From contig NC_026658.2 of NCBI RefSeq assembly GCF_000004075.3, positions 5,022,001 to 5,086,000 on the forward strand: a stretch of 64,000 nucleotides of DNA, written 5' to 3'. A model generated the notes under the pieces. It saw only the letters and a program-made list of their open reading frames with translations, did not search any database and was not told where the DNA came from. Below are positions 12,630-25,543 of the stretch, piece after piece; position 1 is the stretch's first letter; each line of letters opens with the position of its first letter. Source of the stretch: Cucumis sativus. Lineage: Eukaryota; Streptophyta; Magnoliopsida; Cucurbitales; Cucurbitaceae. Position numbers and translations under genes: made by a program.

Positions 12630-13571
12630 GTAACTTTACTTCTCTCTTTCTCTCTCTTTTCTTCATCTTGCTTTCTTGTTTACTCGTTTTGTCTTCTTGC
12701 TTCAACTTCTCTGCTACACTTTTAATTAATTATTTTCTGCAACTGCTGCTTCACTCTCCACCGCCCTCCCTTCTCTTTTTTACTTCTATTTTCTTTCTAA
12801 TGACAAGATCGGCGACTTTGTGTTTTATTCCACTTTATTATGTTGTTTTCTTGGCACTTGATCTCCTCGTTGTGTAGTGGTGAATCGATATTAATTGATC
12901 GATGATGTTGAACAGCCGTCTCGTTGATGTGCGTTCTTTAGATAACTCTCTTTAATTCTCCGCTTAATTTTTACTGCTAGTGGATCTCGTTCAATCTCAA
13001 GTTAAATACTGCCAAGTCGTGGTTTCCTCTGATGATCACTATGTTTCCCTGCTTCATTTCTCCTTTGAATTTTGCTTCGCTGAATTGAAAATTTACAGTA
13101 TTATCGCTGTGTGTTAATCACTCATGTTAATTAAATCAATTCATCGCTTTCTTAAGGATCAAGGTAGAATTTCATCAGATCATATGAGATTTCCATTTCG
13201 ACTTTACTCTTCGCCAAATCATCGATTCGATAACTTTGATCTAAGTATATATTATTATGATTTTTTTTTTTTCATTCTTGCTTATTCATCGGTACGGTAA
13301 CTTTTGTCACATAAAGTGAATAATTCTTCATAATTCATAATCAATTGAAATAAATTTATATTTTCAATAATTTTACCGTGAAATAACATTCCACTTCCGT
13401 CTTTAGATCTTTAGAGATGAAAACTCCAGAAAGTTAATAAGTTTATTTCCCCAAATTTCTCCCTCATTCTTTTGGGTTGCTTTCACTGTGTGTGATCTAC
13501 TGCACATCAAGTTTTAGGTAGAAGCTCAAACACTAGAATAATTTATATTAAATATCTGACTCATATCCACG

Positions 13572-13617
13572 TGGCATGGATTAACATTCTTAACATGATG
13601 ACGTTGATTACCACGTC
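13572..13617. promoter_or_regulatory. G-box and ACGT bZIP-type sites inside the leader intron
   Basis: CCACGTGGCA at about 13568-13577, then GATGACGTT and ACCACGTCAG about 15 bases apart. These are ACGT-core elements as bound by bZIP factors. CCACGTCA-like sites are also bound by the ER-stress bZIPs, which would suit a gene for an ER-anchored protein, but that link is speculative. Confidence 0.3.
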
Positions 13618-13911
13618 AGATAAATGCGAATTTCAATTCAGCCCATTCATTACTTAATTTTTTTTTTTTTGAAAAAAAAGTTTAAGTTTTACAGACAGTA
13701 AATAAAGTAATGGACTTAGTAAAATAAAAAGATGCCATTATGATGATCAATCATTTTGACAAAACCATTGCCTTTTTCCGGTCTGGTAAATTGAAATGTC
13801 ACGCCTACCCTTCTATAAAGTATGTAATTACAAAAAGGAAGAGAAGGACCCAGTCGTAATTTCGCGAGAGAATTATTAAAATTTAGAAAAATGGAAAAAG
13901 AAAAGAAAAAG

Positions 13912-14095
13912 GTACCTGATTTGGACGGCGTTGATTGAGCTGTCCGAACAAAGGGAAGGGAGAGAGTAATGCGTTTGGTGGTAGTGCCGTAGTGGTGCTA
14001 CTGCTGACACCTATCGGAAACAAGCAACCGGCTGACCGGCGATAGCCTGTTTTCGTGGTGGGGACCACCTACTCTCCATTCTACAAAAACAGATA
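13912..14095 (-). other. Possible antisense first exon in the leader intron
   Basis: On the minus strand, a GC-rich 180-base stretch ends at CCAAATCAG|GTACCTTTTT, a near-ideal plant donor followed by a T-rich intron-like start. The frame over 14068-13883 runs through the donor and has no recognised domain. No partner exon was found further down the minus strand. It could be the first exon of an antisense non-coding RNA, a relic exon, or chance. Confidence 0.3.
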
Positions 14096-16020
14096 TTCAT
14101 TTCCCACCGTCTGATCTCATCTGATCTATATTTTTAGAGACTTTATACGAACTTTATGGTAAAACTGTGATGACAAGGCTCCTTCCTTTGCTTTGCTGGC
14201 AAGTGGCAAAACCCACTCAGTGGGTCCCATCTTTAAGTAACGGTCCTGACTCGGGTTCTACTTTAATTGAAAACTTGTTAAGCACAAAAAACAATGCTTA
14301 TGGCCCCACCAGCTAGGTTGGAAATTGTTTTGGTTTTTAATTTATATTGCTCCATACGGACAGTAATAGATAAAAATAAAACGTTTCTAGTTTTTGTTTT
14401 TTTGTTTTTTTTCCCCAAATGTAGTTCATAATTCTTTTGGATTTTTTTTAGTCTTCAGAAAATAAAATATGATTTTGTTTTTTGAGGTTGATTGTTTAAG
14501 TATATGTCAATGCAACAAAATTCATGTTAGTATTTCTTAATTTGTTGCTTTCAATGTATTGCCCTTTAGACTTCTTTTTTATACCTCCAATGTCTTTGTT
14601 GGAAGCATGTCTTGATTTTGCCTTGAAGTAGCAAAATAAATTCCCTATTTTTTTTTTATTTACGTAATGACATAATAAAATATGGCATTATTTAAAAATA
14701 CCTCTTTAAAATTATATTATGTGATTTACTTTTATTTAAAATTATTAGTATTCTACAAAAACGATTTTATTGTAGTATTCTATTTTTGTCTTTTTTTAAA
14801 AAAAAAAAAAATTACTTGTATGGTTCCAAATGTATTCAAGGTCAAAGTAAAGTAGTATTATTTTACTTTCTCTATGATCTCATGTCATGTCATCTTATTT
14901 TATTTGTTTCAACTTAACTACGTGTATGACATTAAATTATTATATTTATATAGTATAAAGACTAAAATTATTATTTAATAATTTTTTAATGATAATGAAT
15001 TTCTTTTTTAGTTAGCAGGTGACTTTTTGAATGATATGTTCAATTTTATAGCATTTAGACCTTTTTTTTTCTTTGTAAAAAAATAGTCTAGAAAACGTGC
15101 TGCCTTTAACTTTTCTTAAAGAGACAGATAGAGTATCTCTTAGAATATTAGTCGATGGAGATGATACATTGCAATAATGACTGCATTGTATTAGTTATGG
15201 TATCGTTGGCAATTATCAGTTTGACAGAAATATAAGTTAGTAATAATGAGGTTTTTAATTTTAGCCGCCTAGGCCTAGTAGTAAGCAACAATTGTCCAAT
15301 TGTAATCAATTAAGGCTGAAACCTCCACGTTCTCTTTCCTAGAGGGATTCTCAATCTCTTCTTTAAAATATGACCAACTTTTGTTTTATGCGAATTAAGA
15401 ATCCAAAGCAAATAGTGCAACGACCCATGGTTTTGAAAAAAAGGCAGAATAGTTATTTAAATATTTACTTTTAGTACTCTGTGTCGCAAATTTTTGCATG
15501 TTCAAAAACCCATCAAGTAGATCAGTAACTGTAATTTTTTTTAAAAAGATAGGGGTTAAAATTCTAGATCTCATCAAGTGTCGAGATAAATTCGATGGAT
15601 CTAAATGCTAATTCAGTATTCTTGAATTTAATTGAAAGTTGGATGTGTTTGTGAAGTATTGCTGAATGCCATAGTGATAGACAAACGTGTGAGTTTTTGA
15701 TTTTGTCAGCCGCTCTTCATCTTCGTTTCATATTTATTTTTGTGCAATTTTTTTTGCTTACCTCTCTGTTCCATCGACTCTAAAACCTATTAGACAAGTA
15801 TAACGTTTCATTGCAAAGTCAACTGTTTATGAAATGTTTAACTCATATATATTGTAAAGATCATAAGGTCTCCATCTTTTTGAGGTGGGATACTCAACAC
15901 ATAATAATACTGAAAATAGTCAGTAATAATCGTTGTTTGCTTTTCTCCTTGTTACTATATGCTGACGAATTGACCTTTTCTTTTTTCTGTTTAATTAGAT
16001 ATTATAGATATAGCTGAATC

Positions 16021-19000
16021 ATGGAAGTCGAACCTCAGAATTCGGAAGTCCCAGTTACAAAGGTAGTTGAGGATACTGGAAATGATGCCAATGGCGATAA
16101 GGTGAGGAATGCATTCTTTTGTGTTATTCTAATAGCTTTCAATTTGGTTTGAGCTTGATGACTGAAGCGGAATATAATGAATTTAGCAACAAGTGGTTAT
16201 CTGTGTGTGTACACATTTATGTAACATGTTCACTTTCATATAATATTTTGTGATGAATCAGATGACATGTTATGTGCACAACTTCTTTCATTTTGTTTTT
16301 TTTTTCTATCAAAAGCAAACCATTTTTGTGTTCTGGCATCATGACTAATGGAGCTTTGTATAACTCCATATCTGAACTTCTTGATAGAAATATTTAGGTC
16401 CTACAAATATCATGCTAAAATTACGATTATTAATTCTTAGAAGTTCTTGATAGTCATGCATGGTTTCCCAAATCTTATGACAGATAACGAATGGGGTTGC
16501 TCAAGTAGGAAAAGAAATTAAGAACGACGAGGAGGACAATGCTCTTGACGGGGAGTTCATAAAAGTAGAAAAGGAGCCTCTGGAGGCGAAGGATACTCAT
16601 TCAGCCAAAACATCATCCTCAGAGGAGTATAAACCAACTATTGTTGAAAGAAGTTCAAGCAATTCAAGCAGAGAATTATTGGAGGCCCAAGAGAAGTCAA
16701 GAGATCTTGAGCTTGAAATTGAGAGATTAGCTGGAAGTTTGAAGGATTTAGAGTCAGATAATTCAAGGCTGCAGAATGAGGTATCACTCACAAAGCAGAA
16801 GCTTGAGGAAAGTGAAAAGAAGTTTGAAGTTCTTGAACTCGATCACAAGAAATCAAAAGAGCAAATTGTTGAATCTGAAGACAAACATAGTTCGCAGCTC
16901 AACAGTTTGCAAGAAGCATTGCAAGCTCAAGAAGCGAAGAACAAGGAGTTGATAGCGGTGAAAGAAGCATTTGATAGTTTGACCAATGATTTTGAGAATT
17001 CAGGCAAGCAGATTCAAGAGTTAGAAAAAAAACTGAAGGTCTCTGGAGATGATGCATTGAAATTTGAAGAGCTCCACAAACAAAGTGGCTTGAATGCTGA
17101 AGCGGAGGCAAATAGAGCATTAGAGTTTGAGAGGCTTCTTGAATCAGAAAAACTGAGTACAAAAGAAAAAGAAGATCAAATCTCTTCCCTGCAAGAAAAA
17201 ATCAAGGACTTAAATGACAAGATTGTTGAAAGCCAAAAGGTCGAAGAAGCACTTAGAACTACAGCAACTGAGCTTTCTGCCGTCCAGGGAGATCTAGAGC
17301 TTTCAAGAACTCAAGTGCTAGACTTGGAGAAGAAACTTTCTACAAAGGAAGGTTTAGTTGAAGAATTGACTCAAGAACTGGAAACACGAAGGGCTTCAGA
17401 ATCTAAGATCAAGGAAGATATTTCAGCCGTTGAAATCCAGTTTGCTTCAGCTAAAGAGGATCTTCGTGTAAAGATGTCTGAACTGGAAGAAATAAGGTTG
17501 AAGCTTCAGGAAGAAATTAACCAAAAGGAATCTGCTGAATCTGCTATAAAAACACTGGAAGCACAAGTCTCTGTTATTCAAAAGGAACTTGCTGCAACTA
17601 CCAAAGATAAAGAAGAGCTTGAAGTGACTGTAGCAGATCTCTCTAGCAATGCCAAACAATTGAAAGCTTTATGCAACGATCTTGAGGAAAAACTGAAGCT
17701 TTCAGATGAGAATTTTGGGAAAGCTGATTCTCTTTTGTCTCAAGCTCTATCCAACAATAAGGAGTTGGAAGAGAAGTTGAGGAATTTGGAGGATCTTCAT
17801 AATGAAACTGGAGTTGTCGCTCAAACTGCCACTCAGAAGAATCTTGAACTTGAGGAAATTGTCCGTGCTTCAACTGCCTCAGTGGAAGATGCAAATTCAA
17901 AATTAAGAGAATTTGAGACCCGATTTATAGCAGCAGAACAAAAGAATGTGGAGCTTGAACAACAGCTAAATTTGTTACAATTGAAAAACAATGATGCTGA
18001 GAGAGAAGTGACTGAATTATCTGAGAAAATAAAAGAATTTAGTACTAAGTTGATCGATGTCGAGGAAGAAAAGCAGCAGTTGAATGACCAAAAGTTGGCA
18101 TATCAGGATAAAGTACTTCAACTTGAGTCTGCGATAGAGAAGTCAACGTCACAACATCAAGAGCTGGAGAAGGAGCTGACAACCACAATTGGGAAATGTT
18201 CTGAGCACGAAGAACGAGCTAACATGAATCATCAACGTAGCATTGAGCTTGAAGAACTTATCCAGACATCTCATAACAAAATTGAAACTGCAGATAAAAG
18301 GGTGAGTGAGTTGGAGTTGTTGCTTGAAGCAGAAAAGTACAGAATTCAAGAGCTTGAGGAGCAGGTAAGTAATTTAGAAAAGAAATGTGGGGATGCTGAA
18401 GCAGAAACCAAGAAAAACTTTGACCAGGCAGCTGTCCTGGCATCTGAAATCAAGTCATATGAAGAAAAAGTAGCTAGCCTTGAAACTGCATTGCATGTTG
18501 CCAATGTAAAGGAAAAAGAAATAACTGAATCGCTGGATATTGCAACAGAAGAGAAGAAAAAATTAGAAGATGCATTGAACTTGTCCAGCAGTAGGCTGGC
18601 TGAATCAGAAAATTTGGTGGAAGTTATAAGGAACGATCTGAACATTACTCAAAAGAAACTTGAAAGTATTGAGAGCGATCTCCAAGCTACTGGTATCAGA
18701 GAGACTGAAGTGCTGGAAAAGCTGAAATCTGCGGAGGAGAAATTAGAACACCAATTACAAACAATAGAGCAAACTACTTCAAGAAACTTAGAACTTCAGT
18801 CGTTACATGAGTCATTGGCCAAGGACTCTGAAACTAAAATGCTGGAAGCTGTAGCGAAGTTCACCAACAAAGAATCTGAAGCTACCTCTCTAGTGGAGAA
18901 AATCCAAGTTCTTGAAGAACAAATAAAAGCTTATGAAGATCAGATATCTGAAACCAATGGAAGATCTGTAGCTTTGAAGGAAGAATTGGATCAGACTTTG

Positions 19001-21962
19001 ACAAAATTGACTTCTTTAGATAGTACAAATGGTGAACTCAAGAAGTATAGTTCGGAAATTGAAAACAAAGTTTCTCAGATTTCTTCAGAGAATGAATTAT
19101 TAGTAGATACAAACATTCAACTGAAAACCAAGGTTAATGAACTTCAGGAGTTACTGAGCTCTGCTCTTTCTGATAAGGAAACTTCTGCTCAAGAGCTTGC
19201 TTCTCACAAGAGCTCTATTGCTGAATTAACAGAAAAGCACTCGAGGGCCATTGAGTTCCATTCTGTCACGGAAGCACGTCAAGTGGAGATAGACCAGAAA
19301 TTACAGGAAACCATTCAAAAGTTTGATCAGAGAGATTCCGAGGCTAAGGACTTGAGTGAGAAACTGAAGACAGCAGAGGAGCAGATAAAATTGTTTGAAG
19401 GAAAGAGTCTGGAAGCTTCTGCAGATGCTGAAGCTCATAAGAGTCAGCTAGAAGAGACTCTTTTGAAAGTAAAACAACTTGAAAGCATAGTGGAAGAGTT
19501 GCAAACCAAGAAAATTGATGCTGAACAGGAGAGTGCGGGGCTAAATGAGACGAAGTTGAAGCTAACTCAAGAACTGGCCTTAATTGAATCTAATTTGAGT
19601 GATCTCCAGACCAAGTTGTCAGCTGCAAACGTTGAAAGAGATGAAACTGCTGAACGGCTTCAGATAGCAGAGGGTCAGATTAAATTGGTTGAAGCAAAGG
19701 CTCTGGAAGCCTCTACAAATGCAGAAGCTCATAAGAGTCAACTCGAAGAGACTCTTTTGAAAGTCAAGCATCTAGAAAGTATAGTAGAGGAGCTGCAAAC
19801 CAAGGCAGTCAATGCTGAAACGGAGAATGCGGGATTAAGTGAGGCAAATCTGAGACTTACTCAGGAATTAGCCTCATATGAATCTAATTTTAGTGATCTC
19901 CAGACCAAGTTATCCGCTGCAAACATTGAAAGGGATGAAACTGCTGAACGACTTCAGACAGCAGAGGGCCATATCAAATTGGTTGAAGCAAAGGCTCTGG
20001 AAGCTTCTTCAGACGTTGAAACTCACAAGAGTCAACTCGAAGATCGCGTTTTGAGAGTAAAGAATCTCGAAAGCATATTAGAGGAGCTGCAAACCAAGGC
20101 AATTAGTGCTGAAAAGGAGAATGCAGGATTGAATGAAGCAAATATGAGACTTTCACAGCAATTAGCCTTGTATGAATCTAATTTAAGTGATCTTCAGATC
20201 AAGTTATCTGCTGCAAATGCTGAAAAGGATGAAACTACTGAACGACTTCAACTTGCAGAGAAGACTGTAAATGAGTTGAAATCACAACTGGCTTCTGAAG
20301 AACAAAGGCTACAGTCTCAGGTTTGTAGAAAAGCTTATCTTTCAATTATTAATTGGTGCTAGCTAAAATGTTATTTTCGGATAGTGCAATGAATTCTTTC
20401 TCATGTTTACAGATCGCTTCAATTGTGGAAGACAACAACGTCCTCAATGAGACATACCAGAAGACCAAAAACGAATTTCAGTCGGAGATATTACGGCTAG
20501 AAGAAAATTTGAAAGAACAGAGCAAAGTAGAAGAATCATTAAGATCTGAAATTGAAAATCTCAAGGCAGATATTGCGGAGAATAATGGTATAAAAATACG
20601 CCACAAGGAGCTTGAAGACGAGCTAAGTAAATCTGAAGCTCTACGGAAAGATGAGGTACGTCAAAATGAAGATTTCATTAGTTTTCTCATTTGATAAAAT
20701 TCTTGTTCTGAAACTTTAATGATTTGTTTATATTGAATTATGTTATTAGGTTGAAAGTGTCCGGGCAACCGCTGCTGGAAAAGAGTCAGAATTGATTTCC
20801 AAATTGGAAGATTATGGACTAAAAGTTCAAGATAGAGATCAACTCAATGAACAAGTACTTCAACTTCAGAAAGAATTGCAGGTAGCAAAGGCGGAGATTG
20901 CTGAACAGGTTAGTCATCATGACTCTTTCTTTTTTCTTTAAATCAGAAAATAAACTCTATATTTCTGAAAAAACATGCTGTTACAATCAAGTTGAATTGC
21001 TTGGATTGTATCAACAATGAATTTAGTTTAATTTCTTAGGACGCTGTCTTCAACAGAAAGAGAAAGATTCTCAAAAAGAGTTCGAACGAGAGGATTCACT
21101 TAAGCGGTCTCTTCAAGATCTGGAAGCGAAGGGCAAAGAAATTCTTGCTCTAGAAACACAAATCAAGGACCTCCAGCAGAAATTGCTCCTGGCTGAGGCT
21201 AAGCCTATAGAAAAGGTTCGTTTTTCTCCTATATACAATCTTAAAAGAATCCTATTTTTATGAACGACTTCAAGTCTTCTTATCTTAAACGTGATTACCC
21301 TCAAATGATCTAGCCACAGTTTGGCACCTGGTCTATTCTAAATATTTCCATCTTTTTTCCTATTTTGTGGCTATATGTAAGTATTATGCTATGAAATCAG
21401 ACACATAACAGTGTAGCTAAGTCCACAGACCGAGGGATAACAATAGATTATGAATATAAAATTGATGCCTTTTCTTATAGTTTATACAACCCAATTCTCT
21501 AAATTTGGTCTTTGAAACGATAGATAATAGATTCAATACCATTCCAACTTGTAGCTTTCTAACCAATAAAAAAACTATAAAAACAGCCAAAGAAACATTA
21601 GTTATTCACAATCTTGAATTGTATGAAACAATGAATGCCTGTTGTTAAGCAAAGTGTATAGGCATTGATGTTGTGTTGAACTATGTTTGCAGGCTGACGG
21701 AGGCAGCTCGACGGAGTCGAAGGAAGGAGTAGAAATCAAATCTCGAGACATTGGATTAAACTTTTCAACTCCAACAAAAAGGAAGCACAAGAAGAACAAA
21801 GAGGCATCATCAGCATCAACACCATCTTCATCTCCATCTCCATCTTCTGCCGAAACACATACTCAAATTGCTGAGGTTTCTTCAATCTCCTCTTTGAAGT
21901 TAGTTTTGGTAGTAGCTGTCGTATCTGTTATACTTGGTATATATCTGGGGAAAAGGTATTAA
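16021..21962 (+). CDS. PICC: PICC-like tail-anchored long coiled-coil protein (1,582 aa)
   Basis: Six coding exons by my reading: 16021-16101, 16484-20320, 20413-20655, 20750-20908, 21057-21215, 21693-21962; all five introns are phase 0. The product is an almost continuous heptad-rich coiled coil (Glu/Lys/Leu/Gln) with an acidic N-terminus. Its Ser-rich tail has a basic patch (KRKHKKNK) and ends in one hydrophobic segment (about residues 1561-1580) followed by GKRY, as in tail-anchored membrane proteins. From memory, Arabidopsis PICC (At2g32240) shares the ELLEAQEKSR start of the coil, QLNLLQLK in the middle, SRDI..FS.PTKRK near the end and the C-terminal anchor. That family is ER-associated and linked to callose deposition in immunity. 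The protein is about 250 aa longer than PICC, largely because a 98-residue unit is present three times (19385-20266). The start is the first ATG after a good acceptor. Confidence 0.82.
19385..20266 (+). repeat. Three in-frame tandem 294-bp units within the coiled-coil gene
   Basis: Units start at 19385, 19679 and 19973, each exactly 294 bp (98 codons) with no indels. Each begins IKL(F/V)E.K.LEAS and carries SQLE, LESI(V/L)EELQTK and SNLSDLQ.KLSAAN (SNFSDLQ in unit 2), ending at E(R)LQ.AE. Units 1 and 2 are the most alike and unit 3 is more diverged. Because 98 = 14 x 7, each added unit preserves the heptad register. Confidence 0.9.
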
Positions 21963-22330
21963 GCATCATTTGTGGTTTTCGATTTTTTTTTCCCTTTTTT
22001 TTTTCAATCTTTTCCCCCTTGTTTTTTCTCCTTTTTTTCTTTTTCCTTTTTTCATAAGCCTCATTTTGTTTCTTCTTTCAAATTTCTTTTTTGAGTTTTA
22101 AGGTTTTTCTAGTTGGTTCGGGAATTTGATTTTTATTTTTCCATCCCCAGCCAGCATGTAAAAACAAATACAATTGATGATACGTCCTAAGTTCTCAAGT
22201 GTGTATTTATATATTGTATGCTCAAAAGCGTTGCAGATGTCATGTATGTACTTTCTTTGTAATGCATTTTATAAGTCATTATATAGTGGAAGCATTTTTT
22301 TTTATCCAATTTGGTAGATATTGCATACTG
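21963..22330 (+). other. 3' untranslated region of the PICC-like gene
   Basis: T-rich sequence after the stop (21960-21962), with TGTATG/TTGTAATG-type plant polyadenylation-like signals between about 22200 and 22265. The exact end is not determinable from sequence. Confidence 0.5.
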
Positions 22331-22421
22331 GAGGAGAATTTGTAAAAAGCAAATTTTATATACATGGAGTCAGTCTATTGCTATCAATAATATAGAATCT
22401 ATCGTCGATAAATTTTTTTAT

Positions 22422-22444
22422 TATATATATATATATATATATAT
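22422..22444. repeat. (TA)n microsatellite
   Basis: Uninterrupted TA dinucleotides downstream of the coiled-coil gene. Similar short TA runs occur at about 27752-27771, 30119-30138, 40385-40404 and 62837-62854. Confidence 0.85.
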
Positions 22445-25400
22445 GCTAGCTTAACTTTTTTTTTAATCTTAAAATTCTCGAGCTTAACTTGTAAACTAAG
22501 ATCTCTTTTGTATATTAAGAATAATTTAACTTATTATATTTCTTTCAAGTATAATAACTAAGTAAGGTATGGAGAATATGAACTTAGAGTATACCAACTT
22601 ATGATCTACTAATTGAGTGTTGAAAATATGGTCCATTTCAATTATGATGCATTGTTTTCGGTTGAGGGTGATTCTTTACATAATTTTGGAGAAGTACCAA
22701 ATATTTTTAAAAATTTTAACGTTGTTACATTACATTCCTTAATAAATTTAATTTTAATACATATCTTGATTTTAAAATACTAATAGGTTAAATTTAATTT
22801 ATTGAAAATAAGTTTGTTTTTTTTAAAAAAAAAGTATAAACAACAACGACCAAATATCCAATTTAAATATTTTAAGAAAAAAAAAGCATCATGAAATTTG
22901 ATTGTGCATGTGAGGCAACTTACCCCACTCTTTCTTTTCTTTTCTTTTTCCATTCGAAATGTGGTGTATATACTATGATTATTACACTCCTTGGAAACAA
23001 TTGACATTGAATATAATGCTCATGTTCACCATCAATAAGTGGATGTCTCTTTCATCTTCTACTATAATCCTTTACAAAAAGAAAGAAAAACCAAAAACAA
23101 GAGAAAAGGCAAACAAAATAAAAATAAAAGGACAGAAAAAGGAAGAAGGATTTGGTAATACTATTAATATCGTTTCTTTCATTTCAAATAAAAGTTTTCT
23201 ATTTTTGAAAAAAAAATTATTGAATAATCAGTGAATTGCATAAAAATGGATGAAATTTCAGTATTATTTTTAATCCAAATTTTTATGAAGAGAGAGAGAA
23301 AAAAAAAAGGAAGTTTAATCTTAGAAGGCAATTTTTATTTAAATTTTATGGGTCACTTTTCCTTTACCTTTGACATGTGAATTTTCTCAATTTTCCTTAA
23401 TGAACAATTTTTGTTTTTGTTAGGGATTTGGTCCAAAGGAATTGTGCAATTTAATCAATGATTTTGAGTACCAAAGTTTTTCTTTTCTTTGTTCATCTTA
23501 CCCACACAATTGAAGTGGACACCATTTTGACTCATAATTTATGATCTTTAACCAAATGAGGACATGTTTCCATACAATAATTAATTATATATTCCTTTTT
23601 CATATAAAACAAAAATTAAAGTCCTTTATATATGTTATTAATGCTTTAAAAAATCTTAGCCTTTTCCTCCTAAAATCTCTATATTTATATGTTGACAATT
23701 TGATGATATATATGAAAATGGATCTCTACACAACACAACATAAAATGTGGTCTCTTTCTAACATATATAGTAACATATTTTTCTTACTATATTTTCGAAT
23801 TATGAAATATATATATATAATATGAGTGTATGAAATCCTGCAAACATGACACAAACCCTAAATGCATGCTCGAGTGCTTTGATCAACAGTGGCCATATAT
23901 ACAAATGGATTCTCTAAATCTATGTAAACGTTTGATAGGTCAGATAGGTATTCTTGAATGATTCAAAGTTTGTTTTGTTCAAAAACAATTAATGCAGTGA
24001 TTTTTATCCATATTTGTTATTCTTATTTGTCGAAGTATGAAGAAAATATTTTTGGTAATGAATAATCTGCTTGCAATTCACAATGGCCTTGTCGTTTCAA
24101 ACACTCAGAGACCCATCATGGTTGTCTTTGACTGTCTATGTCTAGGAATATTCAAACCCCTTAGTTTATCTTTTGCTTGTTCGCGTGATGTGCGGGAGTA
24201 TACGAGTAATGAGTGGAGAGAGTCATCAAACAGAGAGAGTGAGCCTTCAAAATGGACGAGACCTTGATATTTTGAGATTACATAGTTTGTGGAATCATTA
24301 TAGATATGGGGATAAGGGTTACAGATGTTGGATAACAAGAAAAGAGTAGAAGTAGTGAAAGGGGCATTGCTGGATGGTAAAGGGTCCGTTGAAATGGTGA
24401 AATGCAAAGGGTAGATTCAGAGAGTTTTGTGAGATTGCTGCTCTGATACATTATTAAAAATGTCCCAAATTTCCATTCCATCATTATATGAATGTATGTA
24501 TTCTTTTCTAAAATTTAAAAAGAAAGGGGGGTTTTTCAAAGCAATAATAAGATGAGATGGGTAGTGTGTCTCTTAGGTATGAGAGAATCCCACCACCATC
24601 ATCATCATCATCACTACATGTCCAATCTAAATCACTATTTTTCAACAAACTCTTTCATTTTATTTTGGCTTCCATTGATAACAACAACTTTTTGCATTGT
24701 CTGCTCAAAAGATTCTTCCACTACTTCTTCATTACAATATACCTTTTCTTTTCTTTCTTTTTTACCCATAAATCTTTACCCTTTGTTTCAAAGATCTTTT
24801 CTCTCTATCTCTCTCTCTTTTTAATTAACTTCAAATAATGCTATTTGTGAAAGAATATTCAAACTAAAAATGTCACTACAAAACATGTTTATGCAACTTT
24901 TGTTCTCAACAACATAAACATAAATCATAAAGTTGAATTTGGAAAAACAACTTTCTAACTTCCAAATAATCTATGTTTTCTTTTGTTCTCGTCAAAGTTG
25001 CCCTTTTTTTAGTTCTTCTATTCTACTTTTTAGGATTTTAATTAATTATGAACGGAGTACTTTTATTTACAGGGGAGTAGAATAATGGTATAATATTAAG
25101 GTCTAATCGAATATAATTATACAAGTTTGTTTTAATTAAGAATTATGTTGATTCTGAAGAGAACGGATTTAGTTTATGAGATCTCGCATTTTATAACATT
25201 CAGTTTAGTCATATTCAACATTTTGAGAATGTAGTGACAAACGAGGTGATCCATTGAACTGTAGATGGATCTCATAATCGTCGTGTTAACCAGATAAATA
25301 CTTTGTTTTAATGTGAAAAGGGAAGACAAATATTTCATAGCAATCAAAATCTTTATACTTCATATAGTACTTTATATATATTTGGACCCTAAAAATATGA

Positions 25401-25543
25401 ATTATAACTTTTTTTTTTTTATTGAATTTCTTATTTGTTTTTTCTTCTTAAACAAAATTTATCAAATTTTACTTAAAAACAATTAAATTGTAGTGATTAA
25501 TTTTTATAAACAAATAACATTCTATTTAAAAGAAGAAAAAGTT
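22445..25543. other. Intergenic region without a recognised gene
   Basis: About 3.1 kb, mostly AT-rich. A stretch of mixed composition at about 24040-24480 has overlapping frames on both strands (76 aa plus, 100 aa minus) with no domain. A (CAY)n run at 24591-24612 encodes a chance His run. I looked for microRNA-like sequence at 24215-24245 (AGAGAGAGTGAGCC) and found no convincing match or hairpin. Confidence 0.5.

Noticed and set aside
12371..12877. 168-codon plus-strand frame
   Set aside because: It reads through the TC microsatellite and across a good splice donor, is Ser/Leu/Phe-rich, and has no domain. It fits a 5' leader and intron start better than a protein.
17643..18645. Minus-strand frames opposite the coiled-coil gene
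   Set aside because: Antisense shadows caused by the Glu/Lys/Leu codon bias of the plus-strand gene.
24105..24407. 100-codon minus-strand frame and possible microRNA region at 24181-24260
   Set aside because: No domain, and overlapping frames occur on the other strand. AGAGAGAGTGAGCC recalls miR156 but does not match it, and I could not find a pairing arm.
24552..24838. Frames with a His run (90 and 93 codons)
   Set aside because: The His/Ser runs come from a CAC/CAT microsatellite, and the rest is pyrimidine-rich low complexity.
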